Origin: Hyphomicrobiales bacterium
Lineage (GTDB): Bacteria > Pseudomonadota > Alphaproteobacteria > Rhizobiales > Beijerinckiaceae
Reading direction: 5' to 3'
Length of the DNA: 64,000 bases
NCBI GenBank assembly: GCA_027484655.1
Contig: JAIXSM010000003.1
Coordinates: forward strand, 60,953-124,952
Each line of letters opens with the position of its first letter. Positions within the stretch are counted from its first letter, which is position 1. Below, one piece after another: positions 33,646 to 43,467 of the stretch. The notes below the pieces were generated by a model. It did no database searches. It had not been told where the DNA came from and saw only the letters and a list, made by a program, of their open reading frames with translations. Made by a program: the position numbers and the translations under genes.

Positions 33646-34953
33646 ATGTCTGATCTTTTCGCAGCCTCCGGATTCGAGCGCGGCGCCCCGCGCCCCCTCG
33701 CTGATCGCCTGCGCCCCGCGCAGCTTGATGAGGTTGCAGGGCAGGACCATCTGCTCGGACCCGATGGCGCGCTGGCGCGTCTGCTACGCTCGGGCTCGTT
33801 GGGATCGTTGATCTTCTGGGGGCCGCCGGGAACAGGAAAGACCACTGTCGCAAGGCTTCTCGCGCATGCCACCGATCTGCGCTTCGCCCAGATTTCGGCT
33901 ATTTTCACCGGCGTCGCGGATTTGAAAAAGGTCTTTGAGGAAGCGCGCCAGAACCGCGCCATGGGCAAAGGCACATTGCTGTTCGTGGACGAGATCCATC
34001 GCTTCAATCGCACGCAGCAGGATTCCTTTCTGCCGGTGATGGAGGATGGCACCATCACGCTCATCGGCGCCACGACAGAGAATCCATCGTTCGAGTTGAA
34101 CGCGGCGCTGCTCTCGCGCGCACGGGTGATGACATTCCGCGCGCTTGACGAAGAGGCCATTGCGAAACTGCTGGCGCGGGCGGAAACGCTGGAGGGCAAG
34201 CCCCTGCCGCTGGACGATGGCGCGCGCGCCGCACTCATTCGCATGGCGGATGGAGACGGACGCGCGGCGCTGACGCTGGCTGAGGAAATCTGGCGCGCCG
34301 CCGCTCCCGGCGAGACGTTCGACACCGGCAAGCTTGCGGAGATCGTGCAGCGCCGGGCGCCGATCTACGACAAAGCGCAGGAAGGCCACTACAATCTCAT
34401 CAGCGCGCTGCACAAGACCGTGCGCGGCTCCGATCCCGACGCCGCGCTCTACTATCTCGCGCGGATGCTCGATGCTGGCGAAGATCCCCTGTTCATCGCG
34501 CGTCGCGTGGTGCGCATGGCGGTGGAGGACATTGGCCTCGCCGATCCGCAGGCGCTGGTGATCGCCAATGCGGCGAAGGACGCGTTTGATTTTCTAGGCG
34601 CGCCGGAAGGCGAACTCGCGCTCGCCCAGGCGGTCATCTATGTGGCCACCGCGCCGAAGTCGAACGCAGCCTATGTGGCGTGGAAGAGCGCGCAACGGCT
34701 CGCGAAAGAGCACGGGTCGGTGATGCCGCCGAAGACGATCCTGAACGCGCCGACGAAACTCATGCGCGAGGAAGGCTACGGGTCGGGCTACCGCTACGAC
34801 CACGACGAGCCGGATGCGTTCTCAGGCCAGGATTACTGGCCCGAGAAAATCGGTCGCCAGAAACTCTACGCGCCCGCGGAGCGCGGCTTCGAGCGCGAGA
34901 TCGGCAAGCGGCTGGATTACTGGGCGAAGCTGCGACGCGAACGCGGCGGCTGA
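33646..34953 (+). CDS. rarA: Replication-associated recombination protein RarA (MgsA)
   Basis: A 435-residue AAA+ ATPase related to clamp loaders. The N-terminus has PLADRLRPAQLDEVAGQDHL in register with the family, Walker A GPPGTGKTT, Walker B FVDEIHRFNRTQQD and sensor-1 GATTENPSFELN. The C-terminal tetramerisation part contains YNLISALHKTVRGSDPDAAL and FLGAPEGELALAQA. It acts at stalled replication forks with SSB. It is divergent from the ParA gene with a 215-bp gap that contains a 6-bp inverted repeat (33532-33548). Confidence 0.95.
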   Translation: MSDLFAASGFERGAPRPLADRLRPAQLDEVAGQDHLLGPDGALARLLRSGSLGSLIFWGPPGTGKTTVARLLAHATDLRFAQISAIFTGVADLKKVFEEARQNRAMGKGTLLFVDEIHRFNRTQQDSFLPVMEDGTITLIGATTENPSFELNAALLSRARVMTFRALDEEAIAKLLARAETLEGKPLPLDDGARAALIRMADGDGRAALTLAEEIWRAAAPGETFDTGKLAEIVQRRAPIYDKAQEGHYNLISALHKTVRGSDPDAALYYLARMLDAGEDPLFIARRVVRMAVEDIGLADPQALVIANAAKDAFDFLGAPEGELALAQAVIYVATAPKSNAAYVAWKSAQRLAKEHGSVMPPKTILNAPTKLMREEGYGSGYRYDHDEPDAFSGQDYWPEKIGRQKLYAPAERGFEREIGKRLDYWAKLRRERGG

Positions 34954-35083
34954 AGGGGTCTGGCGTTTAGCATTCGTTAAGGTTGAGACTTCGCGAAAAT
35001 TTCTCCTTCTTGAGCTGGACTGTTCAGACAGCGTTTACCACGGCGCGCGAAACTCCGACCAGATTTCAGGTGGAGTTTTTCCA

Positions 35084-36670
35084 ATGCGTGTTTTTTTCCG
35101 CTCTTCCCCGAAGGCCCGCGTCCTCGAAGGCAATTTCAAGCGGTCCCTTCTCATCAGCGCCGGCGCGCTGGCTCTGGTTGGTCTTTCCACCCCCGGCGCA
35201 ATGGCGCAGACGGTTTCGGGGGATGGCGCCTACGCGGCGGGGTCGGGATCCGTTGCGGATGGCTCGAATGCGACGGCTGTCGGGACTCAGGCGCTGGCTA
35301 TAGGCAATCTCACGACGGCGATAGGCGCAGGAGCGGAAGCTGAGGGACTAAGCGCAAGCAACCCAATCGGTGAAGCGACAGCGATAGGCGCAAACGCTAC
35401 CGCGTCCCAGACAAGGGCTACCGCGGTAGGCGCCAAATCCGAGGCCGGAGGAACAAGTTCAACGGTTATCGGCTTCTATTCACAAGCAACATCTACGCGC
35501 GCCGTCGCCATCGGGACCACCGCAAAAGCGGGCATCATCGGTGCGGCAGGAGTTAACTCCACCGAAGACACCATCGCCATAGGAACCAACGCAGCCGCAA
35601 GCGCGAGTCATGCGACAGCAATTGGCGCCACTGCCTCATCGGCATCCTTCCAGGGAATCGCTATTGGTCGTGCAGCTAAAGCGGGAACGCCTGAAACGGA
35701 ATCCTCCAACGCTCTCGCTATTGGGGTGAGCGCAAGCGTCTCCGGCAATTATGGGACGGCGATTGGCTCCGCTGCCGCAGCCGCAGCGACAGCTGCAACG
35801 GCGCTCGGTAAGGACGCACAAGCGAGCGCCATCAACTCCATCGCGATTGGCACTTCGTCTGTGGCTACCGATCAGGGCGCGGCGGCGCTGGGGTTTGACG
35901 CCACCGCGACGGGAGAGTTTGCGACATCGCTGGGCGCAAACACGACGGCGTCCGGCCAAAACTCCGCAGCTATGGGCCAAGGCGCGAAGGCATATGCCCG
36001 CAAAGGCATCGCGATCGGCAACGAAGCGATTGCAGGTAGCGCAACCGCCAGCGCCAGCGGTTACGCCGCAATAGCAATCGGCGAAAACACCAGGGCGACT
36101 GGCACGAACGCCGTGGCGCTTGGCTGGCAAGCGCAGGCCACGGCCGAAAACAGCGTCGCCATCGGTCGCGAAAGCCAGGCGACTCACACAAACTCCACCG
36201 CCATCGGATCCCAAGCGAAGACCACCCGCGAGAACCAGATCGTGCTGGGAACCGGTACAACCACCTACACCATGGCCGGCATCAATTCCGCGGCGTCCCG
36301 CGCTGCGCAGCAGGGCGCCACAAACATCGTGACCTCCGATGCGTTCGGAAATCTCGCCACGAGCAGTCTCTCACTGAGCAGCCTCGCCGGGGACGTGGAC
36401 ATGATGAAGACCGACGTGGCGCGGCTGAAAAAAGAGATGCCCTACGCGCTGGACGGCGCTGCGGTGGCGATGGCCATGGGCGGCGCCGGCCTGCCCGGCG
36501 ACAAGCGGTTCGCCATCTCCGGCAACTTCGCCACCTATCAGGGTCATCAGGCCGTCGCGTTCACCGCGCAGGCGCGCGTCAACGACGCCGCCGTGCTCAA
36601 CGCGAGCATCGGCACGGGGCTCAAGACCGGGTCCGTCGGCGGCCGCGTGGGAGTGACGTTCGCGTGGTGA
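35084..36670 (+). CDS. YadA-like trimeric autotransporter adhesin
   Basis: A 528-residue surface protein. The ATG at 35084 gives an extended ~42-residue signal peptide ending AMA-Q; the in-frame stretch before it, inside rarA and the intergenic region, is rejected. Residues ~45-410 are a head made of ~14-residue left-handed parallel beta-roll repeats of the type AxAIGxxAxAxGxxS (more than 20 copies). A head-to-stalk transition (ENQIVLGTGTTTYTMAGI) leads to a very short coiled stalk (MMKTDVARLKKEMPYAL) and a ~75-residue YadA anchor that trimerises into an outer-membrane barrel, ending in VGVTFAW with terminal aromatic residue. It is a predicted adhesin. Repetitive sequence makes its length prone to change. 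Confidence 0.9.
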   Translation: MRVFFRSSPKARVLEGNFKRSLLISAGALALVGLSTPGAMAQTVSGDGAYAAGSGSVADGSNATAVGTQALAIGNLTTAIGAGAEAEGLSASNPIGEATAIGANATASQTRATAVGAKSEAGGTSSTVIGFYSQATSTRAVAIGTTAKAGIIGAAGVNSTEDTIAIGTNAAASASHATAIGATASSASFQGIAIGRAAKAGTPETESSNALAIGVSASVSGNYGTAIGSAAAAAATAATALGKDAQASAINSIAIGTSSVATDQGAAALGFDATATGEFATSLGANTTASGQNSAAMGQGAKAYARKGIAIGNEAIAGSATASASGYAAIAIGENTRATGTNAVALGWQAQATAENSVAIGRESQATHTNSTAIGSQAKTTRENQIVLGTGTTTYTMAGINSAASRAAQQGATNIVTSDAFGNLATSSLSLSSLAGDVDMMKTDVARLKKEMPYALDGAAVAMAMGGAGLPGDKRFAISGNFATYQGHQAVAFTAQARVNDAAVLNASIGTGLKTGSVGGRVGVTFAW

Positions 36671-37290
36671 CGTTCTCCTCCGCAGGCAAACTCAACGCAG
36701 CGCGACGCCCTGTCGTCGCGCTCGCTTGCGTGTTGGCGCTTGCGGGAGCCGCCCACAGTCAGCCCGCCCCCGCAGCGCCCGCGCAGGCGCAGGCCCCGCG
36801 CCCCGCCTCCATCGACCGTAACGGCGTGCTGATCCTGCTGCGCTCCACGCTCCTCGCGCTGGACCATGCAAACAAGACCGGCAACTACACGGTGCTTCGC
36901 GACCTCGGCTCGGCGACGTTCCGGGCCTACAACGCGGCGCAGATCGCTGACACGTTCGCGCCGCACCGGCGGGATCGTCTCGACCTGTCAGGCGTGAGCG
37001 TGCTCGAGCCGCAGCTGTCCGCCGCCCCCACCATCGGCGCGGACGGCCTCATGCGACTGGAGGGGGTTTTCCCGTCTGTGCCCTCACAGGTGAACTTTTC
37101 GCTGGTGTTCGCGCCGGAGGATCGCATCTGGCGGCTCGCCGGATTGTCTCTCCGCCTCAGCCCCAGCGGACCGGAAGCGCCGCCGACGCCTCCCGCCCCG
37201 GCGGAGCCGACGGTTGAAACGGCCAAACCGGCGCCGCCCCAGCCGCAACGGCCCGCACCCGCCAAGCCGGCGCAGCCGCCTGCACGCTGA
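36664..37290 (+). CDS. Secreted protein with Pro-rich tail, unknown function
   Basis: About 208 residues starting at a GTG that overlaps the last bases of the adhesin gene (GTGGTGA); either of two consecutive GTGs could initiate, and GGGAG lies ~10 bases upstream. A signal peptide (RRPVVALACVLALAGAAHSQ) is followed by a Pro/Ala linker, then a ~125-residue globular domain (IDRNGVLILLRSTLLALDHA, DLGSATFRAYNAAQIADTF, MRLEGVFPSVPSQVNFSLVF) and a 45-residue Pro/Ala/Lys tail. I do not recognise the domain with confidence. The translational overlap suggests it is made together with the adhesin, perhaps as a periplasmic partner. Confidence 0.75.
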   Translation: MVTFSSAGKLNAARRPVVALACVLALAGAAHSQPAPAAPAQAQAPRPASIDRNGVLILLRSTLLALDHANKTGNYTVLRDLGSATFRAYNAAQIADTFAPHRRDRLDLSGVSVLEPQLSAAPTIGADGLMRLEGVFPSVPSQVNFSLVFAPEDRIWRLAGLSLRLSPSGPEAPPTPPAPAEPTVETAKPAPPQPQRPAPAKPAQPPAR

Positions 37291-37359
37291 TACGGCGCGC
37301 ATCCGGTCGCCATCGGGCGGCGTATAGAAGCGGCCTTCCGCTTCACGTCAGGATCCTTG

Positions 37360-38805
37360 ATGGCCTCGAAATCCCCGGCGCTTGTCTGGCTGCGCGACGA
37401 TCTGCGCCTCGCCGACCAGCCCGCCCTGTCCGCAGCCGCCGCCTCAGGGCGCCCGGTCCTCTGCCTGTATCTTTTCGACAATGGCGACTCTGCCGGGCGC
37501 GCGCTGGGCGGCGCGTCGCGGTGGTGGCTGCATCATTCGCTGGCCGCACTCGCCGGGGCGCTCGAAAAGATCGGCGGACGGCTCGACATTCTGCACGCGG
37601 CGCATCGGGATCTGCCGGCCATAGCGGCGTCGCTCGACGCGGCGGAGGTCTACTGGACGCGTCGGTACGGCGGGCCTGAGATCGCCTGCGACAAGGCCGT
37701 GAAGGCGGCGCTGCTGGGCGCCGGGATCCCCGTCCACAGCTTCAACGGCCAGTTGCTGCGCGAGCCATGGGAGGTGACGACCAAATCCGGCGGGCCCATG
37801 AAGGTGTACACGCCGTTCTGGCGCGCCCACCGCGCTCTAGGGCCCATCGCCCCGCCCCTGCCCGCGCCGACAGCCCTCAAGGCCGCGCCCTGGCCCTCCA
37901 TGGCCCCCACCCGCTGCGCGCTGGGTGACCTGGGCCTGCTGCCGACCGCCCCCGACTGGGCGGGCGGCCTGCGAGAGTGCTGGACGCCCGGGGAGGATGG
38001 CGCCCGCGCCCGGCTTGCGTCATTCCTCGGCAGCGGCCTGCGCGGCTATGCGGACGAGCGCAACAGGCCGGACAAGCCCTCCACGTCGCGGCTCTCGCCC
38101 CACCTGCGGTTCGGCGAAATCTCGGCGCGCACGATCCTCCATGCGGTCGCGCACCGGGAGGCGGCCGCCTCGGCCATCGCGGACGACGCCGCGAAGTTTC
38201 TGGCCGAGATCGGCTGGCGCGAGTTCGCCTACCACCTGCTGTTCCACAACCCGGATCTGGCCACGCGCAACTACCAGCCGCGCTTCGACGCATTCCCGTG
38301 GCGCACGGACGCGAAGGCGTTGCGCGCATGGACCATTGGTCGCACCGGCTACCCCATCGTGGACGCTGGAATGCGCGAACTCTGGCGCACCGGCTTCATG
38401 CACAACCGGGTGCGCATGATCGTCGGCTCGTTCCTCGTCAAGCATCTGCTGATTGACTGGCGCGCCGGGGAGCAATGGTTCTGGGACACGCTCTGCGACG
38501 CCGATCCGGCCAACAATTCAGCGAGCTGGCAATGGGTGGCCGGCTGCGGCGCGGACGCGGCGCCCTATTTCCGGGTGTTCAACCCGGTGCTTCAGGGAGA
38601 AAAATTCGATCCCGCCGGGGATTACGTGCGCCGGTTCGTGCCCGAGCTGGCCCATGCGCCGGCGAAGTTCATCCACAAGCCGTGGGAAGCGCCCGGGCTG
38701 CTGGCGCGGGACTATCCGGCCCCCATTGTTCCCCATGGAGACGCCCGCGAGCGGGCGCTGCGGGCGTTCAAGACCCTTGGGGGAGCCGGCGAGCCAGAGG
38801 CGTGA
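37360..38805 (+). CDS. phrB: Deoxyribodipyrimidine photolyase
   Basis: A 481-residue flavoprotein that repairs UV-induced cyclobutane pyrimidine dimers. The N-terminal antenna domain starts ALVWLRDDLRLADQPALSAA. The FAD domain has TSRLSPHLRFGEIS, WREFAYHLLFHNPDL, ARTGYPIVDAGMRELWRTGF (given as RTGYPIVDAGMR), MHNRVRMIVGSFLVKHLLI and the NNSASWQWVAGCGADAAPYF block typical of class I CPD photolyases. The ATG at 37360 directly follows a TTG codon. It converges with a ChrR-like regulator gene, a pairing with meaning because photolyase belongs to the RpoE-ChrR singlet-oxygen regulon in Rhodobacter. Confidence 0.95.
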   Translation: MASKSPALVWLRDDLRLADQPALSAAAASGRPVLCLYLFDNGDSAGRALGGASRWWLHHSLAALAGALEKIGGRLDILHAAHRDLPAIAASLDAAEVYWTRRYGGPEIACDKAVKAALLGAGIPVHSFNGQLLREPWEVTTKSGGPMKVYTPFWRAHRALGPIAPPLPAPTALKAAPWPSMAPTRCALGDLGLLPTAPDWAGGLRECWTPGEDGARARLASFLGSGLRGYADERNRPDKPSTSRLSPHLRFGEISARTILHAVAHREAAASAIADDAAKFLAEIGWREFAYHLLFHNPDLATRNYQPRFDAFPWRTDAKALRAWTIGRTGYPIVDAGMRELWRTGFMHNRVRMIVGSFLVKHLLIDWRAGEQWFWDTLCDADPANNSASWQWVAGCGADAAPYFRVFNPVLQGEKFDPAGDYVRRFVPELAHAPAKFIHKPWEAPGLLARDYPAPIVPHGDARERALRAFKTLGGAGEPEA

Positions 38806-38832
38806 GCCGCCGGAAGGCGGCTCGGCGCCCTG

Positions 38833-39501
38833 TCAGTGGCGCATCGCAAAGATGCGCTGCACCACGCGCCCAAGCGGGCTGGTGAGCACGAGAGGCGCGT
38901 CCGTCACGGCGAAGCAGATGCAATCCTCTTCGGAATCCACCTCGGGGCTGTGATCGATGGCGGCGTCAGCCACTGCAATGTCACCGCGCATGTAACGCCC
39001 TAACGGGTCGGAGAACGCGCCCGTCAACACGAGGGTGATCTCAGAGCCCTCGTGGGTGTGCTGCGGGAGCCGACGCCCGGCGCGCACGCGCAGCAGGCTC
39101 GCTGTCCCGCGCCCAACCTCGCCCAGACGGCATTCGCGCACACCGGGAACAACGAAGCTCCAGGACACGTCCTTCAGCTCGCACCCCATGTAGCGCCGCA
39201 ACGGCTCCGGGAGAACGCCACCATCCCCCGCCTGAGCGGGCGAAGCCACAGGCGCATCCTCGCAGTCGAAGATCGCGGCAAGCCGCGCATCGCGCCGGGA
39301 GACCGTTCCCGCGCGTTCGGCAAGCAGGTCGGCGGCCACAACATTCTCGAGCATCCGGACGAACCGCCGGTTCTCGGGCTTGAGAAGGAGATGGGTGGCG
39401 ACCAGCGCGTGCCGGGCGGGATCTAGCGAGCCAGCGCCATAGGCGGCAAGCAGATCGTCCACAGCGCGAGGATTTTCATGGACCTGAGTGTACTTGCTCA
39501 C
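38833..39501 (-). CDS. ChrR-like cupin anti-sigma factor lacking the N-terminal zinc cysteines
   Basis: A 222-residue protein with the two-domain layout of ChrR, the anti-sigma factor of ECF sigma RpoE. The N-terminal part DDLLAAYGAGSLDPARHALVATHLLLKPENRR (in parts) aligns with ChrR, but the Cys-X2-Cys that should follow the ATH motif is replaced by K41 and N44. The C-terminal cupin keeps its metal residues: H148, H150 and E154 in QHTHEGSE and H184 in IDHSPE. Loss of the Zn cysteines may abolish sigma binding or change sensing, as in stand-alone ChrR-cupin proteins. No ECF sigma gene is adjacent. A TGATCC-N18-TATAG promoter lies upstream. Confidence 0.82.
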   Translation of the reverse strand: MSKYTQVHENPRAVDDLLAAYGAGSLDPARHALVATHLLLKPENRRFVRMLENVVAADLLAERAGTVSRRDARLAAIFDCEDAPVASPAQAGDGGVLPEPLRRYMGCELKDVSWSFVVPGVRECRLGEVGRGTASLLRVRAGRRLPQHTHEGSEITLVLTGAFSDPLGRYMRGDIAVADAAIDHSPEVDSEEDCICFAVTDAPLVLTSPLGRVVQRIFAMRH

Positions 39502-39552
39502 CTCTCTGCCTCACTTCGCGTGGGGGCCGACCCGCCGATGCCCGAGTTGCAA

Positions 39553-39581
39553 CTATACGCCTGTTTAACTAGGGCGGATCA
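39553..39581 (-). promoter_or_regulatory. Putative ECF (RpoE/ECF11-type) promoter of the ChrR-like gene
   Basis: On the minus strand TGATCC (39581-39576) is followed after exactly 18 bases by TATAG (39557-39553), 52 bp upstream of the ATG at 39501. TGATCC is the -35 element recognised by the Rhodobacter RpoE paired with ChrR, and the spacing fits. The consensus is recalled from the literature, not computed here. Confidence 0.55.
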
Positions 39582-39662
39582 CTCGCGTTTCAGCCCCCTC
39601 TTGAGGCTTGCGCGCGCGCGGCGCTCACCATAGCTTGCGCACCCTGAAATGGAGACCTTACG

Positions 39663-40694
39663 ATGCACTTTTCCGGGGACGTCATCGGAGCCGTCGGCAG
39701 GACGCCGCTCATCAAGCTGCGCCGGGCTTCAGAGATAACCGGGTGCACGATTCTCGGCAAGGCGGAGTTCATGAACCCGGGCGGCTCGGTGAAGGACCGC
39801 GCGGCGCTGGCCATCGTGAAGGACGCCATGGCCCGGGGCGAGCTTCGCCCAGGTGGGGTGATCGTCGAGGGCACAGCCGGCAACACCGGCATCGGCCTCG
39901 CCCTGGTGGCCAACGCACTTGGCTTCCGGACGGTGATTGTGATCCCCGAGACGCAGTCGCAGGAAAAGAAGGACATGCTCCGCCTCCAGGGCGCTGAACT
40001 GATCGAGGTGCCTGCGGTCCCCTATGCCAACCCCAACAATTACGTAAAAGTCTCGGGCCGCCTCGCCGAGCGACTGGCGAAAGAGACGCCGGATGGCGCG
40101 ATCTGGGCCAACCAGTTCGACAACGTCGCCAACCGGCAAGGCCACATCGACACCACCGGCCCGGAAATCTGGGAGCAGACTGACGGCAAGGTGGACGGCT
40201 TCACCTGCGCGGTTGGCACCGGCGGCACGCTGGCGGGCGTCGGCATGGCGCTGAAGGCGCGCAACCCGAACGTGAAGATCGCTCTCTCCGACCCCATGGG
40301 CGCGGCGCTGTACGCGTACTACACCACGGGCGCGCTCAAGGCGGAGGGCACGTCCATCACGGAAGGGATTGGACAGGGCCGCATCACCGCAAATCTTGTG
40401 GACGCGCCGATCGACATGGCGTTCCAGATCACCGACGAGGAGGCGCTGCCCATCGTCTTCGATCTCGCCGAACATGAGGGGCTGCTGCTGGGCGGTTCAT
40501 CGGGCGTCAACGTGGCCGGCGCCATGCGCCTCGCGAAAGAGCTGGGGCCCGGCCACACCATCGCGACGATCCTCTGCGACTCCGGCGTGCGCTACGCCTC
40601 AAAACTGTTCAACCCCGCGTTCCTCCGGGAGAAGAACCTGCCCGTGCCCGGCTGGATGGAGCGCACGGGGAGCATCGACCCCGGGCTGGTGTGA
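39663..40694 (+). CDS. cysK: Cysteine synthase A (O-acetylserine sulfhydrylase family)
   Basis: A 343-residue PLP enzyme that makes cysteine from O-acetylserine and sulfide. The PLP Lys is K44 in NPGGSVKDRAA. The Asn/Thr substrate loop is EGTAGNTGIGLALV, the phosphate cradle AVGTGGTLAGVG, and the C-terminal LLGGSSGVNVAGA also fits. It is longer than E. coli CysK and of the alphaproteobacterial type that starts VIGAVGRTPLI. A GGAGACC precedes the ATG. It is divergent from the ChrR-like gene. A cystathionine beta-synthase-like role is possible but less likely without CBS domains. Confidence 0.92.
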   Translation: MHFSGDVIGAVGRTPLIKLRRASEITGCTILGKAEFMNPGGSVKDRAALAIVKDAMARGELRPGGVIVEGTAGNTGIGLALVANALGFRTVIVIPETQSQEKKDMLRLQGAELIEVPAVPYANPNNYVKVSGRLAERLAKETPDGAIWANQFDNVANRQGHIDTTGPEIWEQTDGKVDGFTCAVGTGGTLAGVGMALKARNPNVKIALSDPMGAALYAYYTTGALKAEGTSITEGIGQGRITANLVDAPIDMAFQITDEEALPIVFDLAEHEGLLLGGSSGVNVAGAMRLAKELGPGHTIATILCDSGVRYASKLFNPAFLREKNLPVPGWMERTGSIDPGLV

Positions 40695-40726
40695 AGGCGG
40701 CGGCGAACCGCGCGCTGGCGCCCAAC

Positions 40727-41092
40727 TGGACCGCGGGCGTCCTCGCCCGCCCCTCTCTCCACATCCCCGGACGCCGAAGGCGATCCGGGGCCTAGGGTCG
40801 TTTACTTCAAAGCTGGATCCCGGGTTCGGGCTGCGCCCGCCCCGGGAATGTGGGCGCGCCAAACTGGGCCACGAACCTCTCACCAGCGTCATGGCGGCGA
40901 AGGCCGCCATCCACGGCAGGCCACAAGTGCGATGTTGGTTTCTTCTAAAATCGGCGCCTGAGGATCGCAGGCTCGGCCCCTTGGCCTGTCGCGGATTCCG
41001 GCCTTCGCCGGAATGACGGAGAGGCGGGCGCCCAACTGGACCGGGGGCGCCCCCGACCGCACACCCCAGCGCGCGAGGACGCGCGCGGTCCA
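40727..41092. repeat. REP-like repeat cluster A (cysK-pyrG intergenic region)
   Basis: This ~440-bp gene-free stretch holds three repeat types also found at 49642-50017. (1) Hairpin units starting TGGACC at 40727-40750 and 41037-41060, and inverted at 41071-41092. (2) A 90-bp element at 40764-40853 with two nested stem-loops. (3) Two inverted 20-bp hairpins, 40891-40910 (ATGGCGGC-gaag-GCCGCCAT) and 40995-41014 (ATTCCGGC-cttc-GCCGGAAT), facing each other across 84 bp. A small hairpin at 41114-41135 overlaps the pyrG stop. No coding potential is seen. Confidence 0.85.
40764..40853. repeat. 90-bp dispersed repeat, copy 1
   Basis: Matches 49695-49784 at 89 of 90 positions (t versus c at the 35th base), with unrelated sequence immediately outside. 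It folds into two nested hairpins: CCCCGGA...TCCGGGG enclosing CGCC-gaa-GGCG, and TCCCGGG...CCCGGGA enclosing CGGGC-tgc-GCCCG. Confidence 0.9.
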
Positions 41093-41134
41093 CATTTTGC
41101 GGCGCCCCCGCTTAGCGGGTAACTACAAACCCGC

Positions 41135-42775
<1,641 letters not shown>

Positions 42776-42861
42776 CTATTCCTGAAATTGCGATTCGGGG
42801 AGCCCAAAAACGGCTCCGCACGCGACTGTTCACAGGTCCAGCGGCAAAACGCCGGCCCGCA

Positions 42862-42887
42862 AACGAAAAGGGCCGGCGAACCGGCCC
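42862..42887 (-). terminator. Intrinsic terminator after secG
   Basis: GGGCCGG and CCGGCCC (42870-42887) form a perfect 7-bp stem with a four-base loop. On the minus strand the stem is followed by TTTTCGTTT. It lies 22 bp past the secG stop and upstream of pyrG, so pyrG probably has its own promoter in the remaining ~100 bp. Confidence 0.8.
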
Positions 42888-42909
42888 CCGTTCAAGATGG
42901 TTGCCGCGC

Positions 42910-43278
42910 TTACGGGCGAGGCGGCTGAGGCGCACCCGGAGCGGGCGCCTGCTCCTGCCGCTGGAGCTGGTCAAACAGCGAACCGCCGGCGGGGGCCTGG
43001 CCAGGAGCGCCCTGCTGCTGCTGCGGCGCGACCTGGTCGAACACCGACTTGGGCGCACGCTGCATGTTGGCGAGCACCGAGAGCAGCAGGCTGGTCACGA
43101 AGAACAGGCCGCCAAGCCAGGCCGTGGCCCGGGTGAGCGCGTTGGCCTGCCCGCGGCCGGTCATGAAGCCCGAGCCGCCGCCGATGCCAAGCGCACCACC
43201 CTCGGAGCGTTGCAGCATCACGACCGCCACCAGAGCGATCACGATCATCAGATGGATGACAATCAGAATGGTTTCCAT
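42910..43278 (-). CDS. secG: Protein translocase subunit SecG
   Basis: About 122 residues. The start METILIVIHLMIVIALVAVV is the usual one for the family; an ATG 15 bases upstream is in frame. The two SecG helices flank the conserved LLQRSEG-type sequence (MLQRSEGGALGIGGGSGFM) and GRGQANALTRATAWL. The C-terminal ~45 residues are Gln/Pro/Ala-rich, a common alphaproteobacterial extension. SecG assists SecYE in protein export across the inner membrane. Normally tpiA lies directly upstream; here a two-gene islet intervenes. Confidence 0.95.
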   Translation of the reverse strand: METILIVIHLMIVIALVAVVMLQRSEGGALGIGGGSGFMTGRGQANALTRATAWLGGLFFVTSLLLSVLANMQRAPKSVFDQVAPQQQQGAPGQAPAGGSLFDQLQRQEQAPAPGAPQPPRP

Positions 43279-43467
43279 GGTCTCGCCGGACATGGGCGGC
43301 CTGAAGCCGCCGCCAGAATTGCGCGGGGTTTACACGATGCGCGCCCGAAAGCAAAGCGCGGCGGGGAGGCGCAGATAGCCAGCCGGATTTATTGCACGGA
43401 TTGCAAGCCCCGCTCATGTAGCATATCCTTGGAAATGTTAGGGTGGTGGATCAGACGGAGACCCTTG

